Made by a program: the position numbers and the translations under genes. A stretch of 64,000 nt of DNA from Halopenitus salinus (GTDB lineage Archaea > Halobacteriota > Halobacteria > Halobacteriales > Haloferacaceae), in assembly GCF_042662125.1 (NCBI RefSeq), contig NZ_JBHSXL010000002.1, forward strand, positions 248,001 through 312,000, given 5' to 3'. The notes beneath the pieces are model-generated. The model had not been told where the DNA came from. It did not search any database and was given only the letters and a program-made list of their open reading frames with translations. How positions within the stretch are numbered: the stretch's first letter is position 1; the number at the start of each line of letters is the position of its first letter. This document shows positions 49,577 through 57,816 of this stretch, in pieces.

Positions 49577-50146
49577 TTACTCGTCGAGACGGTGGAGCAA
49601 TTGCGTGACGTAGGGACTATTCTCCCAGCTCCGATGCGGGCTAATCGTCGTGATCAGCGTCCGCGCCTCTTCGGGGCTCAGATGTCCGTTCCGGGCGTAT
49701 TCGACGATGAGCCGCGGCGTCGGGACGATCCGCGGCCCCTGCAGCACGGCGTGGATGAGTGGGAAGTTCGTCCCGCCGAACTCGTCGGTGAGAAACCCAT
49801 CGACCCCGAGCGCGTTCGCAAGGACGATCCCGTCGGTTTCGCCGTCGTCGAGCCCGAACGTCGGTCGGGAGTCCGGTGTATCCTCACGCTTGTAGGGGTC
49901 GTCAACCGTGTAGTGGCTACGGGCCGCGAGGACGTTGTTCGCAGCCGCGGCGTGGATGTCTTGATACTGCGTGATGTCACCGAGTTCCGCGACCACTTCT
50001 GGTGGTACGAATACGTCACACGACGTGAGCAGATACTGGAAAGGGTCCGGAGTGTTAGTGTCGACGGCCGCGTCAGCGCGGGGAACCGCGAGACTGACGA
50101 GCGCACTAGTGTCGGCGACGACCGTACGCAGTCGCCGGCCGCTCAT
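49577..50146 (-). CDS. PIN-domain protein, toxin of an RHH/PIN pair
   Basis: 189 residues. VVADTSALVSLAVPR places the first acidic residue at Asp12; VPPEVVAELGD gives the conserved Glu; and DDGETDGIVLANALGVDGFL then TDEFGG supplies the last acids of the PIN active site. PIN toxins are RNases. Longer than VapC (~130), so it may be of the DUF3368-like branch. Start overlaps the antitoxin stop (ATGA). Confidence 0.8.
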   Translation of the reverse strand: MSGRRLRTVVADTSALVSLAVPRADAAVDTNTPDPFQYLLTSCDVFVPPEVVAELGDITQYQDIHAAAANNVLAARSHYTVDDPYKREDTPDSRPTFGLDDGETDGIVLANALGVDGFLTDEFGGTNFPLIHAVLQGPRIVPTPRLIVEYARNGHLSPEEARTLITTISPHRSWENSPYVTQLLHRLDE

Positions 50147-50511
50147 CGCTCGTCGTCGGCTGCGGTCTCGACCGCCGTCGCGTCGCCATCGTAGACGTCC
50201 ACGTCGTCGGGAGCAGCGAGATCGAGTGGCTCGTCCTCGAGATCCGTTTTGAGAAGCCGGAGGCGCTGGGCAGTCTCAGCGCCGACCAACTGCTTGACCG
50301 TCTCGAACTCAAGCTGGCCGTCGTAGTACTTCGTCGCGACGAGTTCCTGAAACGTCTCGCTGTCGGCCGTCTCTTCGATGTACTCGCGAATCGCCTCGAC
50401 GAGCAGATCCGTTCGATCCGTGTCGAAGAGCTCCGCGATCGCATCCAGCCGGTCGACTAGATACTCCGGCGACTGAAAATGGACCCGTCGTGGATCGTCG
50501 CTTGCGCTCAT
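50143..50511 (-). CDS. RHH-type antitoxin partner of the PIN protein
   Basis: 122 residues from ATG 50511. RRVHFQSPEYLVDRLDAIAE then LFDTDRTDLLVEAIREYIEE is a ribbon-helix-helix. The C-terminal half (TFQELVATKYYDGQLEFETV) resembles the PIN-associated antitoxin helix, with a long acidic tail. Two inverted repeats sharing TGTGCAA half-sites directly upstream are likely operators. Confidence 0.8.
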   Translation of the reverse strand: MSASDDPRRVHFQSPEYLVDRLDAIAELFDTDRTDLLVEAIREYIEETADSETFQELVATKYYDGQLEFETVKQLVGAETAQRLRLLKTDLEDEPLDLAAPDDVDVYDGDATAVETAADDER

Positions 50512-50513
50512 TC

Positions 50514-50573
50514 TATGTGCAAGTTCCACACATACATTGATAACCGTTTCGACTCATGTGCAAAGATTGCACA
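50514..50573. promoter_or_regulatory. Paired operators of the RHH/PIN system
   Basis: Two repeats with the same half-site: tatgtg...cacata (50514-50534) and tgtgca-aagat-tgcaca (50557-50573), both containing TGTGCAA. Tandem sites suit cooperative RHH binding. The first sits 3 bp from ATG 50511. Confidence 0.6.
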
Positions 50574-50962
50574 GATAGATCAGACTGGAAAGGGCAAGCA
50601 GTGGCACTTGAGAATTTCTTCAGTGCTCGTTGTCTAGCTCGCCGGCCAGCACGCCGCCCTCTTCAACTTCGGAGAGACAGAAAAACACGGGTTTGTGTTT
50701 CTGTGAACCGAATTCCTCGGTCAGCGCCGGGATACTAAATCTTCGGCCGTCAGCGGGGGACACCTTGGCCGAATTCGCGAGCAATCACGTAAGTTAGCGC
50801 CGTCTCGAAGCCGTCGTCGTCGTGCCAGTCGAGGTAGGTATCGATGAGGATGATTGCTTTGCACCTGTCGATCAGATGGGTTCACATCAACGTAATCGGT
50901 GGACGAATCGAGGCGACTGGTTCTTCGAGAAGGGCTTGTACAACGGTATCGGTCTCCGGTAT
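50574..50962. other. Gap with a gene tail
   Basis: On the minus strand 50750-50881 is an open frame with strong coding bias, reading IILIDTYLDWHDDDGFETAL then TYVIAREFGQGVPR and a stop, but without a start (preceded by TGA at 50882). It is the C-terminus of a lost gene. The remainder holds nothing supported. Confidence 0.4.
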
Positions 50963-52342
50963 CTATCTCTTCTCGAATGTTTCGATCAGAGCGGTAAAAT
51001 CGACGTGATCACCGAGTTTATTTTCATAACCCTCTCTCAGAGCTGACTCGACAGAGTCCTCTTGTCCTGGGTCAAATGCCCCGACAGCATCTTGGAGCCT
51101 ATTAATGCTAGTCGCCAACGTAGCCCGCTCTTCCGGGAATTCTCGCTGGAGAAATCCATGAAAGCGCCCAATGTAGTGGAGCCCATCTTTTGCTGCCTCA
51201 TCCAGTTCGGAAGGATCACGCCTCGTATCAGCATAAATTTGCTCGACGAGACGCTCGTATGTAGACGCTGGATCCAGAAAGAGGTCAAACGGAGGTACTA
51301 CATCCGACATGGGTGGTTCGTCTACCGCTTCGAACTCCAGATCCTTGATATCTGAAATGCGAATTGAAGGCCCTAATCGCTCTGTCTCGAGGCTTTGTCG
51401 AATCCGATCCTGTTCAGGGAACACCCGGCTTGCCGTTATCCCCAAATACGGATCCTCGAACACGAGGCAAGGGTGCTGTTTAAACCGAATTCGATCCCCA
51501 ACAAATTGATTCAGGAACTCAGGATGCATCTCTAGGAAAGTGCCTTCTTGGCGGACGGTACGTGGAATTCCAGCTGGGACGACCGGTCGAAACCCAGCGT
51601 CACTCGAAAGCTCCTGGTCAAGCCAGTCGAGATTGAAGTGGTAGACGACTCCTGTCTCCCCGCACGACTTTTTCTCAGAATATGTCCCGAACAGGAGGGC
51701 TGTAAACGGATTTGACGTCACATCGAGGAGCCAGGTCCTGACGTCCGGGGCGTCATCAGAGAGCTCCCACCGGTAATGCTGGGCGATTGCGACCAAGTCT
51801 GCATCCGTATAAGTCTCGGATGGGAGGTCATGATTCTCTTTGAGGCGATCGATAAATCGTCGAAGAGTGTGGAGTCGTTCCTCGATCAGTTCTCTATCCG
51901 ATGGTTCGGGATCAAGATAATCGACTCCGTGGTAGAGAGACGGACGCAGTGCTCGGCCATCCAGCCGTTCGCCCCGATAGTAGTCGTTGATATCTTCGGA
52001 CTTGTGATGTGAAGTTGCGATGGATAGCCCCGCGTGATAGGCATCCTCGAAGACATTCGGCCTATCGTACCGGATACCCTCCGAAATCAACTCGTTAATC
52101 TCGACGGCCCGCTGAACGTCCTTGTCACTCACATTATCTAATGCACCCGATTCAGTAAGGCCAATTCGCTTTTTCCCGGGCTTCGGCTTCGTAATGATCT
52201 CGTGGAGCGCCCATCGCTCAGTATGATCGTATATTCGATCCCAGCGACGCTCGTGAACCCGATAGATGTAATATCGCCACTCCCATTTGGTGTGACATTC
52301 CCTTTGTGAGATTGATGGGGAGAGCAATGAATTCTTGTCCAT
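50963..52342 (-). CDS. FRG-domain protein
   Basis: 459 residues from ATG 52342. FRG hallmarks: DYYRGERLDGRALRPSLYHG (about 120-140) and IAQHYRWELSDDAPDVRTWL then LDVTSNPFTALLFGTYS (about 185-220). FRG is a domain of unknown activity found in phage and defence-associated proteins. Codon use is AT-richer than the flanking pairs, so it is probable cargo. It lies between the RHH/PIN pair and the ArdC-like gene, in a stretch dense with restriction and anti-restriction genes. No hairpin element. Confidence 0.82.
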   Translation of the reverse strand: MDKNSLLSPSISQRECHTKWEWRYYIYRVHERRWDRIYDHTERWALHEIITKPKPGKKRIGLTESGALDNVSDKDVQRAVEINELISEGIRYDRPNVFEDAYHAGLSIATSHHKSEDINDYYRGERLDGRALRPSLYHGVDYLDPEPSDRELIEERLHTLRRFIDRLKENHDLPSETYTDADLVAIAQHYRWELSDDAPDVRTWLLDVTSNPFTALLFGTYSEKKSCGETGVVYHFNLDWLDQELSSDAGFRPVVPAGIPRTVRQEGTFLEMHPEFLNQFVGDRIRFKQHPCLVFEDPYLGITASRVFPEQDRIRQSLETERLGPSIRISDIKDLEFEAVDEPPMSDVVPPFDLFLDPASTYERLVEQIYADTRRDPSELDEAAKDGLHYIGRFHGFLQREFPEERATLATSINRLQDAVGAFDPGQEDSVESALREGYENKLGDHVDFTALIETFEKR

Positions 52343-52461
52343 ATTCACGTCTGTTCGAAGAGTAGTCTCAATTAAGTAACGGATACCGGCCTAGAATGAG
52401 AGATGACCCTGTCCGGTAGTGTTAGAAGTCAGAGTGAGTCCGGGTGGTCGTGATAGATCCA

Positions 52462-52590
52462 CTACTGAATGGTATGGCCGATACAGATCGAATGGGTGAC
52501 CCATTCGTCCTGTCCCCCGGTGTGCGCCTCGCCAGTCACGGTACCGGGCGGGGCGTCGCAGAAGGCACAGCCAGTGAGCGTTTGCTGCAT
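52462..52590 (-). CDS. 42-residue zinc-knuckle protein
   Basis: From ATG 52590 the frame reads MQQTLTGCAFCDAPPGTVTG and ends HSICIGHTIQ. CAFC plus CIGH could bind one zinc. The ATG overlaps the upstream broken gene stop (TGATG), which is a coupled arrangement and supports translation. No family. Confidence 0.4.
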   Translation of the reverse strand: MQQTLTGCAFCDAPPGTVTGEAHTGGQDEWVTHSICIGHTIQ

Positions 52591-52750
52591 CACTCGTTCT
52601 CCTCGCCGGCGTCGCGTGCGGCCGTCCAGCCACGGTGGAAGATGGCCAGCTGCGTCGTCGAATCGAACGCGACGCCGCTGGACTCCCACCAGTAGGAGGC
52701 ACTTCACTAGGCTTGACTCCGCCCGACGTGAGCCATTCCTCGTCTATCAT
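52590..52750 (-). pseudogene. Small backbone gene with a frameshift
   Basis: From ATG 52750 the frame MIDEEWLTSGGVKPSEV loses coding character after about 17 codons, while another frame then reads YWWESSGVAFDSTTQLAIFH then RGWTAARDAGEENE to a stop at 52590-52592. Joining them needs a one-base shift near 52695. The second half looks like a real conserved protein end. Confidence 0.45.
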
Positions 52751-52788
52751 CTCCACAAAGCAAGATGATTCGGATGGGCCGGCTCCCG

Positions 52789-53733
52789 CTACGACTCAAT
52801 AAGTTGCTTCTGGGGAAGGTACTCTATGATCTCTTCTGCCGTCCGGCTGATCCGTCCAAGCCGTTCACGAACGATCTCGGGATCGTCCGACTCCCACGCA
52901 GCCAGGTAGAACGCCGACCCACTGGTGTCGAGTCCACAGTACCGCCCGACGACGTACGCGACGGCTTCGGCCTCGATCTCTCGTTTCGATCGCTCGGTGT
53001 CGTCGTCGACGTCGAAGTGGAGTAGGGCGTGGGCGTACTCGTGAATCAACGTCCCTGCAACACCCGTCTGATTCGGTCGATCGAGAACCTCGACGAGCGG
53101 CTGCGCGTCGTAGAGAGACATTTTCTCACAGACGCCTTTCGCATCACCGTGAGACCACTCCGTTTCAGGAACAATTCGTACGGTGACGCCCAGTTCTGTA
53201 GCGGCGTCGAGTAGCGCTGGAACGAGGTCGTCGGCGTCGCCTGTCGCGGCCGTTTCCAACGTTGGAAGTGGCTCGCCCTCCGTCTGAGAGACGTCAAATA
53301 CGGACGCAGGCCGGAACCCGACGAGACCTTTCGACCATTCGTCGGCTGGCGTCTCATCGTAGTCACACTCGATGTTTGCGTGGTAACTTGGTGCGTTCCC
53401 ACATTCGGGACATTGTTTCGCGATGATCGGTGCCCAGATCCAGATCGCCTGTTCGCCTTCCTGGACGTGCCGATCGAACTCTTCTTGCCACGATCGATAT
53501 CCCGCTACTCGAGTTGCCTCGGGACACTGCTGTTTGATGAGGAGCGTGTTCCGGTAGGAGTAGTCGTGAAACCGACTCTGGACGTCGAGCCACTCTTGGA
53601 ACTCCTCGCTAGCCTGCGCGTCGTCGATGCCGGCGACGAGGTCGTCGATCCATGATTCGATCGTGCTGTGCATCTCGCTCTTTCGGGTGTCAGTCTCGTC
53701 GAACGAAACTGACGAATCACTAGTTGTAGCCAT
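52789..53733 (-). CDS. ArdC-like antirestriction protein with metallopeptidase domain
   Basis: 314 residues from ATG 53733. The N-terminal ArdC domain (single-strand DNA binding) shows WLDVQSRFHDYSYRNTLLIK then VAGYRSWQEEFDRHV and IWIWAPI. The C-terminal domain has the zinc-protease motif GTLIHEYAHALLHF with a downstream Glu-rich helix (EIEAEAVAYVVGRY). ArdC protects incoming plasmid DNA from restriction during transfer. A CPEC pair lies between them. A hairpin element 35 bp upstream marks it as backbone. Its presence suggests this element is or was conjugative. Confidence 0.86.
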   Translation of the reverse strand: MATTSDSSVSFDETDTRKSEMHSTIESWIDDLVAGIDDAQASEEFQEWLDVQSRFHDYSYRNTLLIKQQCPEATRVAGYRSWQEEFDRHVQEGEQAIWIWAPIIAKQCPECGNAPSYHANIECDYDETPADEWSKGLVGFRPASVFDVSQTEGEPLPTLETAATGDADDLVPALLDAATELGVTVRIVPETEWSHGDAKGVCEKMSLYDAQPLVEVLDRPNQTGVAGTLIHEYAHALLHFDVDDDTERSKREIEAEAVAYVVGRYCGLDTSGSAFYLAAWESDDPEIVRERLGRISRTAEEIIEYLPQKQLIES

Positions 53734-53767
53734 TGGAACACCACGACGCTTCTCGTCATCTCGAGGA

Positions 53768-53798
53768 GCGCCGCGCCCATCAGGCGCACAAAAAATTC
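53768..53798 (-). promoter_or_regulatory. Backbone hairpin promoter element, copy N (ArdC-like)
   Basis: Arms gcgcc (53768-53772) and ggcgc (53783-53787), loop coding TGATGGGCGC, upstream GAATTTTTTGTG. Loop keeps the GATGGG core. Confidence 0.65.
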
Positions 53799-53923
53799 TC
53801 CGTCGCCGCGCTCCCGGATTATCTCTTCGAGGAGTCAGAGACGTGAGCACATGCTGTATGCTTGAGCACATCGTCCGATTTCGATATGCACACCGATACT
53901 TCATGATCCCTCGTCTGAGGAGC

Positions 53924-54166
53924 CTATACCGTAACGTGGGCTGACTCGAACTCGGACACTTGTTCGCGGACCGTTTCATTCTCCACCGCGATCTTCTGTG
54001 GGTCGTCGACGTCGTTCGTGCGCAGACGGTCGGCCGGATCGACGATATCGACCGTCGTGTTGGTCAGCAGTGGCGATTCCGTGGGTGCATCCGTAGAGCC
54101 GTCACTGCTGCGATACCGTCCGTAGAGAGGGCAAACAACGCGACGACCGCCCGTCAGGGTGTTCAA
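53924..54166 (-). CDS. Hypothetical backbone protein
   Basis: 80 residues. The C-terminal ~50 (TTVDIVDPADRLRTNDVDDP then QKIAVENETVREQVSEFESA) have typical haloarchaeal coding bias; the N-terminal ~25 do not, so the true start may be internal. No family or motif recognised. It precedes the ArdC-like gene on the same strand with about 190 bp between them. Confidence 0.4.
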   Translation of the reverse strand: MNTLTGGRRVVCPLYGRYRSSDGSTDAPTESPLLTNTTVDIVDPADRLRTNDVDDPQKIAVENETVREQVSEFESAHVTV

Positions 54167-54197
54167 TAGTAGAATCTAGATTAAGATAAAGACTGAT

Positions 54198-55079
54198 TCA
54201 CGCTTGCGGTCCGTAACGGACCGATCTACAGACTTGGCACGTCCAGATCGGAGGACCATCCCACTCCGTTACAACTGACGTTTCATTCATGTCTACCCTA
54301 TGCTCGGTTGTCTTCTCACAGCCTCGACACTCGAGAAATTCGCGTGTTGGGATATCGATGTACGAATTGGCTGAGTCCGTGGATTCGCGATCCCTCTCGA
54401 GAGCCAGGACTGGGACGAGCCACACATCGTCGTCGACGTCACGCAGTAGATCGATTACAGACTGCTCTGTACGCATACCGCTGCCGGTTTCGTCGTAGAG
54501 ATGCGTCTCGAGTGCCCGACCGTCGATCGCCTCTGACTGTTCGAACGAGCGACTCCGGAATTGCGCCATCTCGAGGAGTTCTTGTCCGCCGGATGTCGAA
54601 ACGGGAGCCGCCGGCGGCAGGCTGGGCCAGCGTCTGGTGAGTTGGGGTGAGAGGTCTTCGCGGAGATCGTAGATGAGCGTGCAGTCGTCGACGGTTGGTT
54701 CAGCGTGGTTCGAGGCGAGCAGACTGGCCGCTGCCCCGCCCTTCGCGATGGCGCCGAGAAACGATCTGGACTCTACGAGCATGTGGACAACGCCGACGAG
54801 GCTCCACGTCGTCGACGGCGTCTCCGTGTCCGCTGCATCCTCCTCGAGGTGTTCTGTGAGACAGAGACGACACTTCTTCTGTCTCGGTGGAATCGGTATT
54901 CCACAGGATCGGCATTTACTTCGAGTATCGCTCGCAGGGTCGGGATACCCGTATGGATCGTCCATCTCGTCTCCATACCGTCGATCGGCATCGGTGAGTC
55001 GATCGAGTTGATGGTCGGGTACCTGGCTGGCCTCCCCGAGGGGACGGAGATCCTCGTAGTCTGAGTGTCGGTGAGTCAT
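54198..55079 (-). CDS. Zinc-finger backbone protein, intact paralogue
   Basis: 293 residues from ATG 55079. First zinc module CRSCGIPIPPRQKKCRLCLT near residue 55; middle domain VGVVHMLVESRSFLGAIAKG then GAAASLLASNH; C-terminal ribbon CRGCEKTTEHR ... CQVCRS. The broken gene at 34462 is its relative. Function unknown; it may bind nucleic acid. A SWIM-protein gene lies upstream on the same strand (83 bp), as in the other copy of this block. Confidence 0.7.
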   Translation of the reverse strand: MTHRHSDYEDLRPLGEASQVPDHQLDRLTDADRRYGDEMDDPYGYPDPASDTRSKCRSCGIPIPPRQKKCRLCLTEHLEEDAADTETPSTTWSLVGVVHMLVESRSFLGAIAKGGAAASLLASNHAEPTVDDCTLIYDLREDLSPQLTRRWPSLPPAAPVSTSGGQELLEMAQFRSRSFEQSEAIDGRALETHLYDETGSGMRTEQSVIDLLRDVDDDVWLVPVLALERDRESTDSANSYIDIPTREFLECRGCEKTTEHRVDMNETSVVTEWDGPPIWTCQVCRSVRYGPQA

Positions 55080-55161
55080 TGGTTCGAACAGGGATCCCTT
55101 CGTTTCCGTATATAAACGTTCGTCAGCGAGTACAAGCCGGTGACTCGTGTGATGGAGGGTC

Positions 55162-55593
55162 CTACTCCGGGAGTTCCTTCTGACAGGTTCGGAAGCACTC
55201 CCAACAAGGAAAGTCGTTGTCGACGTCCTCACAGTCACACTGATGGGCTTTTGTCTCGTCGATGCGATCGGAACGGAAATAGCTCCGATGGGTTACGACT
55301 CCACCGTCGGCGACAAGTCCCATCTGCATCGCGACGTCGAGGATGCACGGGCGAATCGCAATGGCGACCCGATGCTTGCAGGGTCCGTCGTACATGGTGT
55401 CCGCGGGACACTCACAATGAGTCGGGATGCCGTCGACGACCGTGACTCGGTACTCGTGCTCGGACGGGTTTGCGTGGCTCTCGTTGCGAACTAGGACATC
55501 GCCGTCGAGGAGCGAGAACACGAACGCCTCATACTGGGCACGTTTCAGGATACGGTTCGATGGGTCGAGTTCCTCGAGAGGTGTACGAGTCAT
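55162..55593 (-). CDS. Small SWIM zinc-finger protein
   Basis: 143 residues from ATG 55593. The SWIM motif is HCECPADTMYDGPCKHRVAI (CxC...CxH) near residue 60, preceded by a beta-rich region (EYRVTVVDGIPT). The C-terminal HQCDCEDVDNDFPCWECFRT is a further cysteine cluster. Only the SWIM motif is shared with the larger protein at 36089. Hairpin element 24 bp upstream. Confidence 0.8.
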   Translation of the reverse strand: MTRTPLEELDPSNRILKRAQYEAFVFSLLDGDVLVRNESHANPSEHEYRVTVVDGIPTHCECPADTMYDGPCKHRVAIAIRPCILDVAMQMGLVADGGVVTHRSYFRSDRIDETKAHQCDCEDVDNDFPCWECFRTCQKELPE

Positions 55594-55616
55594 GTGGTGA
55601 ATGCGACGTGATTCAG

Positions 55617-55650
55617 CGCGCCGCACCCTTCAGGCGCGAAAAAATTCTGT
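55617..55650 (-). promoter_or_regulatory. Backbone hairpin promoter element, copy O (small SWIM)
   Basis: Arms cgcgcc (55617-55622) and ggcgcg (55633-55638), loop coding TGAAGGGTGC, upstream CAGAATTTTTTC. Ends 24 bp before ATG 55593, as copies B and C do. Confidence 0.66.
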
Positions 55651-55773
55651 GGCGGCGATCGATTTGGGGATTATCGTTCCGGCTTCCATCAGTAGACAAA
55701 CGCACGTTGTGGATAGTACGACAATCCGGTCGCCGGTACATCTATCCGGGTGTACTGCTTCACGTGCCGTAAG

Positions 55774-57285
55774 ATGGATCGCCGCCGCTTCAGCATCTTT
55801 GCGATCGTCGTCCTCGTCTTCCTGGCTGGCTGTGGAGGCATCGTCAGTGATGCAACACCAACGCCTGACCAACCTACCGAGGGCACTCAAACCACCACTG
55901 AGCCCACTCCACCGCCATCGTCGCCAGATGAGCCGAATGAGTCGAACGGAACGACACCAGCAAGCCCGAACGGAACGCTAGCTGTCCACTTCATCAATGT
56001 CGGGCAGGGGTCAAGCACACTGATCGTCGGTCCAACCGGAGAGACGATCCTCATCGATTCCGGGGATTGGTCGGATGACGGCGAGGACGTTCTCGCGTAT
56101 CTTGAACGGCATGACGTCGATCGAATCGACCATCTCGTGACGACCCATGCCGATGCCGACCACATTGGTGGTCACGCAGCGATCATCGAATACTACGAGA
56201 CACAAGCAGATGGAATCGGTGCGGTATACGATCCGGGAATCACGTCCAGTTCACAGACGTACGATCGGTATTTGGACGCCATCGAGGAACACGACGTCAC
56301 GCTGTATGAAATCCGTGCCGGCGATCAGATCCTGATCGACAACGTCGATGCACAGGTGCTCGCACCGCCGGAGGGATACATTGCGAATGACGATCGAAAC
56401 GAGAACAGCATCGTCATCAAGTTGGACTTCGGGCAATCGAGTTTCCTGCTTCCGGGAGATGGAGAGTCCGAAAGCGAGGAGTACCTCGTTAACGAGTATG
56501 GATCGTCGCTGAATGCGACCGTGTTGAGCGCCGGCCATCACGGGAGTCAGTCGAGCTCGAGTGCGGAGTTTCTCGACACGACGTCTCCACGTGTCACCGT
56601 TATCTCTAGCGCATACGACTCCCAATATGGCCACCCACACGAGGAAGTCCTCCAGCGGCTCGACCAACGGTCCATCCGTACCTACTGGACTGGAACCCAT
56701 GGGAACGTCCGGCTGGTGAGTAACGGATCGGCGATCACGGTCTCGACCCAGCAGGAGGGACCAACAACTGCGAGTGACCTTCGCGACGGGGCTGCGATCG
56801 ACCCTGGAGCCGACGCCGAACTGGAAACTCGAACCGTTATTACTGCAACCGGGACGGCGACAGCACTCCCAGATAGTGGATCGTCGACTCCTGAAACTCG
56901 AACACCGACGTCGACGGACGAATCTACCACAACTCCAAGTGCGGATCCAGACCATGGCTTGTCGATCGTCGAGATACACGAGGATGCCGAGGGCAACGAC
57001 CACGAAAATCTGAATGACGAGTACATCGTGTTCGAGAACACTGGCGACCAGACGATCGATCTGGGTGGTTGGACAGTGAGCGACGATGCAGGCTACACCT
57101 ACACGTTCGCGGATGGATACTCACTCGAGGCGGATGCCGACGTGACCCTACACACTGGGAGTGGGACGGATTCGGACGATCAGTTGTACTGGGGACGTGA
57201 CAGGGCCGTATGGAACAACGGTGGAGATACAGTAATTGTGCGGGACGAGGAGGGCGACGTCGTCCTCGAGGAGGTATACGAATGA
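55774..57285 (+). CDS. Secreted lipoprotein with ComEC-like metallo-beta-lactamase and lamin-tail domains
   Basis: 503 residues from ATG 55774. Lipobox LVFLAGCGG (lipid-attached Cys near residue 21) and a Thr/Pro linker precede a metallo-beta-lactamase fold of the ComEC C-terminal type: HFINVGQGSSTLIVGP, THADADHIGGH and SAGHHGSQSS with all metal ligands. A second Thr-rich linker leads to an LTD domain (VEIHEDAEGNDHENLNDEYI, WTVSDDAGYTYTF). Such extracellular nucleases can degrade DNA for uptake or nutrition. Its stop overlaps the DUF3006 start. Confidence 0.85.
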   Translation: MDRRRFSIFAIVVLVFLAGCGGIVSDATPTPDQPTEGTQTTTEPTPPPSSPDEPNESNGTTPASPNGTLAVHFINVGQGSSTLIVGPTGETILIDSGDWSDDGEDVLAYLERHDVDRIDHLVTTHADADHIGGHAAIIEYYETQADGIGAVYDPGITSSSQTYDRYLDAIEEHDVTLYEIRAGDQILIDNVDAQVLAPPEGYIANDDRNENSIVIKLDFGQSSFLLPGDGESESEEYLVNEYGSSLNATVLSAGHHGSQSSSSAEFLDTTSPRVTVISSAYDSQYGHPHEEVLQRLDQRSIRTYWTGTHGNVRLVSNGSAITVSTQQEGPTTASDLRDGAAIDPGADAELETRTVITATGTATALPDSGSSTPETRTPTSTDESTTTPSADPDHGLSIVEIHEDAEGNDHENLNDEYIVFENTGDQTIDLGGWTVSDDAGYTYTFADGYSLEADADVTLHTGSGTDSDDQLYWGRDRAVWNNGGDTVIVRDEEGDVVLEEVYE

Positions 57286-57572
57286 TTGAAGACGGAACGT
57301 ACATCGCGGTCGTCGATCGGTTTGAGGACGATACAGCGGTTCTGCTACTCGAACAGGACGGGGACACCGTGGACGAGCTGCTCCTTCCGAAAACGCAGCT
57401 GCCAGAGGGCGGAACGCACGTCGACGCCGTAGTGACTGTCACGATCGCCGATGGAACGGTAAACGACATCACGTACGAACCCGACGAAACGGCGGCGCGA
57501 TCGACGCGTGCACAACGCCGGTTCGACGATCTCTCTGAGCGACCTCCATCGAGGGAGGACGAGTCGGACTAA
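57282..57572 (+). CDS. DUF3006-family protein
   Basis: 96 residues from ATG 57282, overlapping the upstream stop (ATGA). The sequence YIAVVDRFEDDTAVLLLEQD then ELLLPKTQLPEGGTHVDAVV is the DUF3006 pattern, a small family often encoded beside ComEC-like metallo-beta-lactamase genes in bacteria and haloarchaea. Role unknown; the fixed pairing suggests a cytoplasmic partner. No signal peptide. Confidence 0.8.
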   Translation: MIEDGTYIAVVDRFEDDTAVLLLEQDGDTVDELLLPKTQLPEGGTHVDAVVTVTIADGTVNDITYEPDETAARSTRAQRRFDDLSERPPSREDESD

Positions 57573-57586
57573 AGGGCAATTTCGGG

Positions 57587-57629
57587 TTTAACCAACACCC
57601 GCGGGGTTCGGGACTGTGTGTTGGTTAAA
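57587..57629. repeat. Spaced inverted repeat TTAACCAACA / TGTTGGTTAA, copy 2
   Basis: Perfect 12-bp arms tttaaccaacac (57587-57598) and gtgttggttaaa (57618-57629), 19 bp apart. The inner 10 bp of each arm is identical to the repeat at 34425-34465. It lies just after the DUF3006 stop. Confidence 0.6.
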
Positions 57630-57644
57630 GCACAGATAGGAGGC

Positions 57645-57816
57645 TTTGTTGAAAGCCTCATCAGTTGATATGGTTCTACACTCCAATCACTCAGTCTAGG
57701 TGAATCGCGGATCGCACTATCCGTCGAATCACCCACGATCTGTCAAGAGTACCGTGCGAGATGCAGAACGTGAAGTCTCCGTTCTCTGTGGAAGGTCATA
57801 TGACTCATGAGCCACC
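57645..57816. other. IS-like non-coding remnant
   Basis: Begins with the hairpin ggctttgttgaaagcc (57650-57665) and runs to the IS6 element without a credible frame. The layout resembles an IS end left after a second element inserted; I cannot name the family. Confidence 0.3.

Noticed and set aside
48967..49613. Frames of 70-140 codons across the GC segment (48967-49395, 49262-49480, 49311-49613)
   Set aside because: Composition is dominated by Arg, Ala and Pro with no coherent folding pattern, as expected for palindromic GC DNA.
10264..55650. Reading the repeated hairpins as intrinsic terminators of plus-strand genes
   Set aside because: They lie beside starts, not ends; most have no plus-strand gene upstream; the adjacent AATAAAC or AACAAAC is not a T-run and reads as a TATA-like box on the minus strand.
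10264..55650. Reading the repeated hairpins as a CRISPR array or palindromic-operator family for one sequence-specific protein
   Set aside because: Copies are kilobases apart, and the arms differ in sequence while still pairing, which does not fit a fixed operator or spacer-repeat structure.
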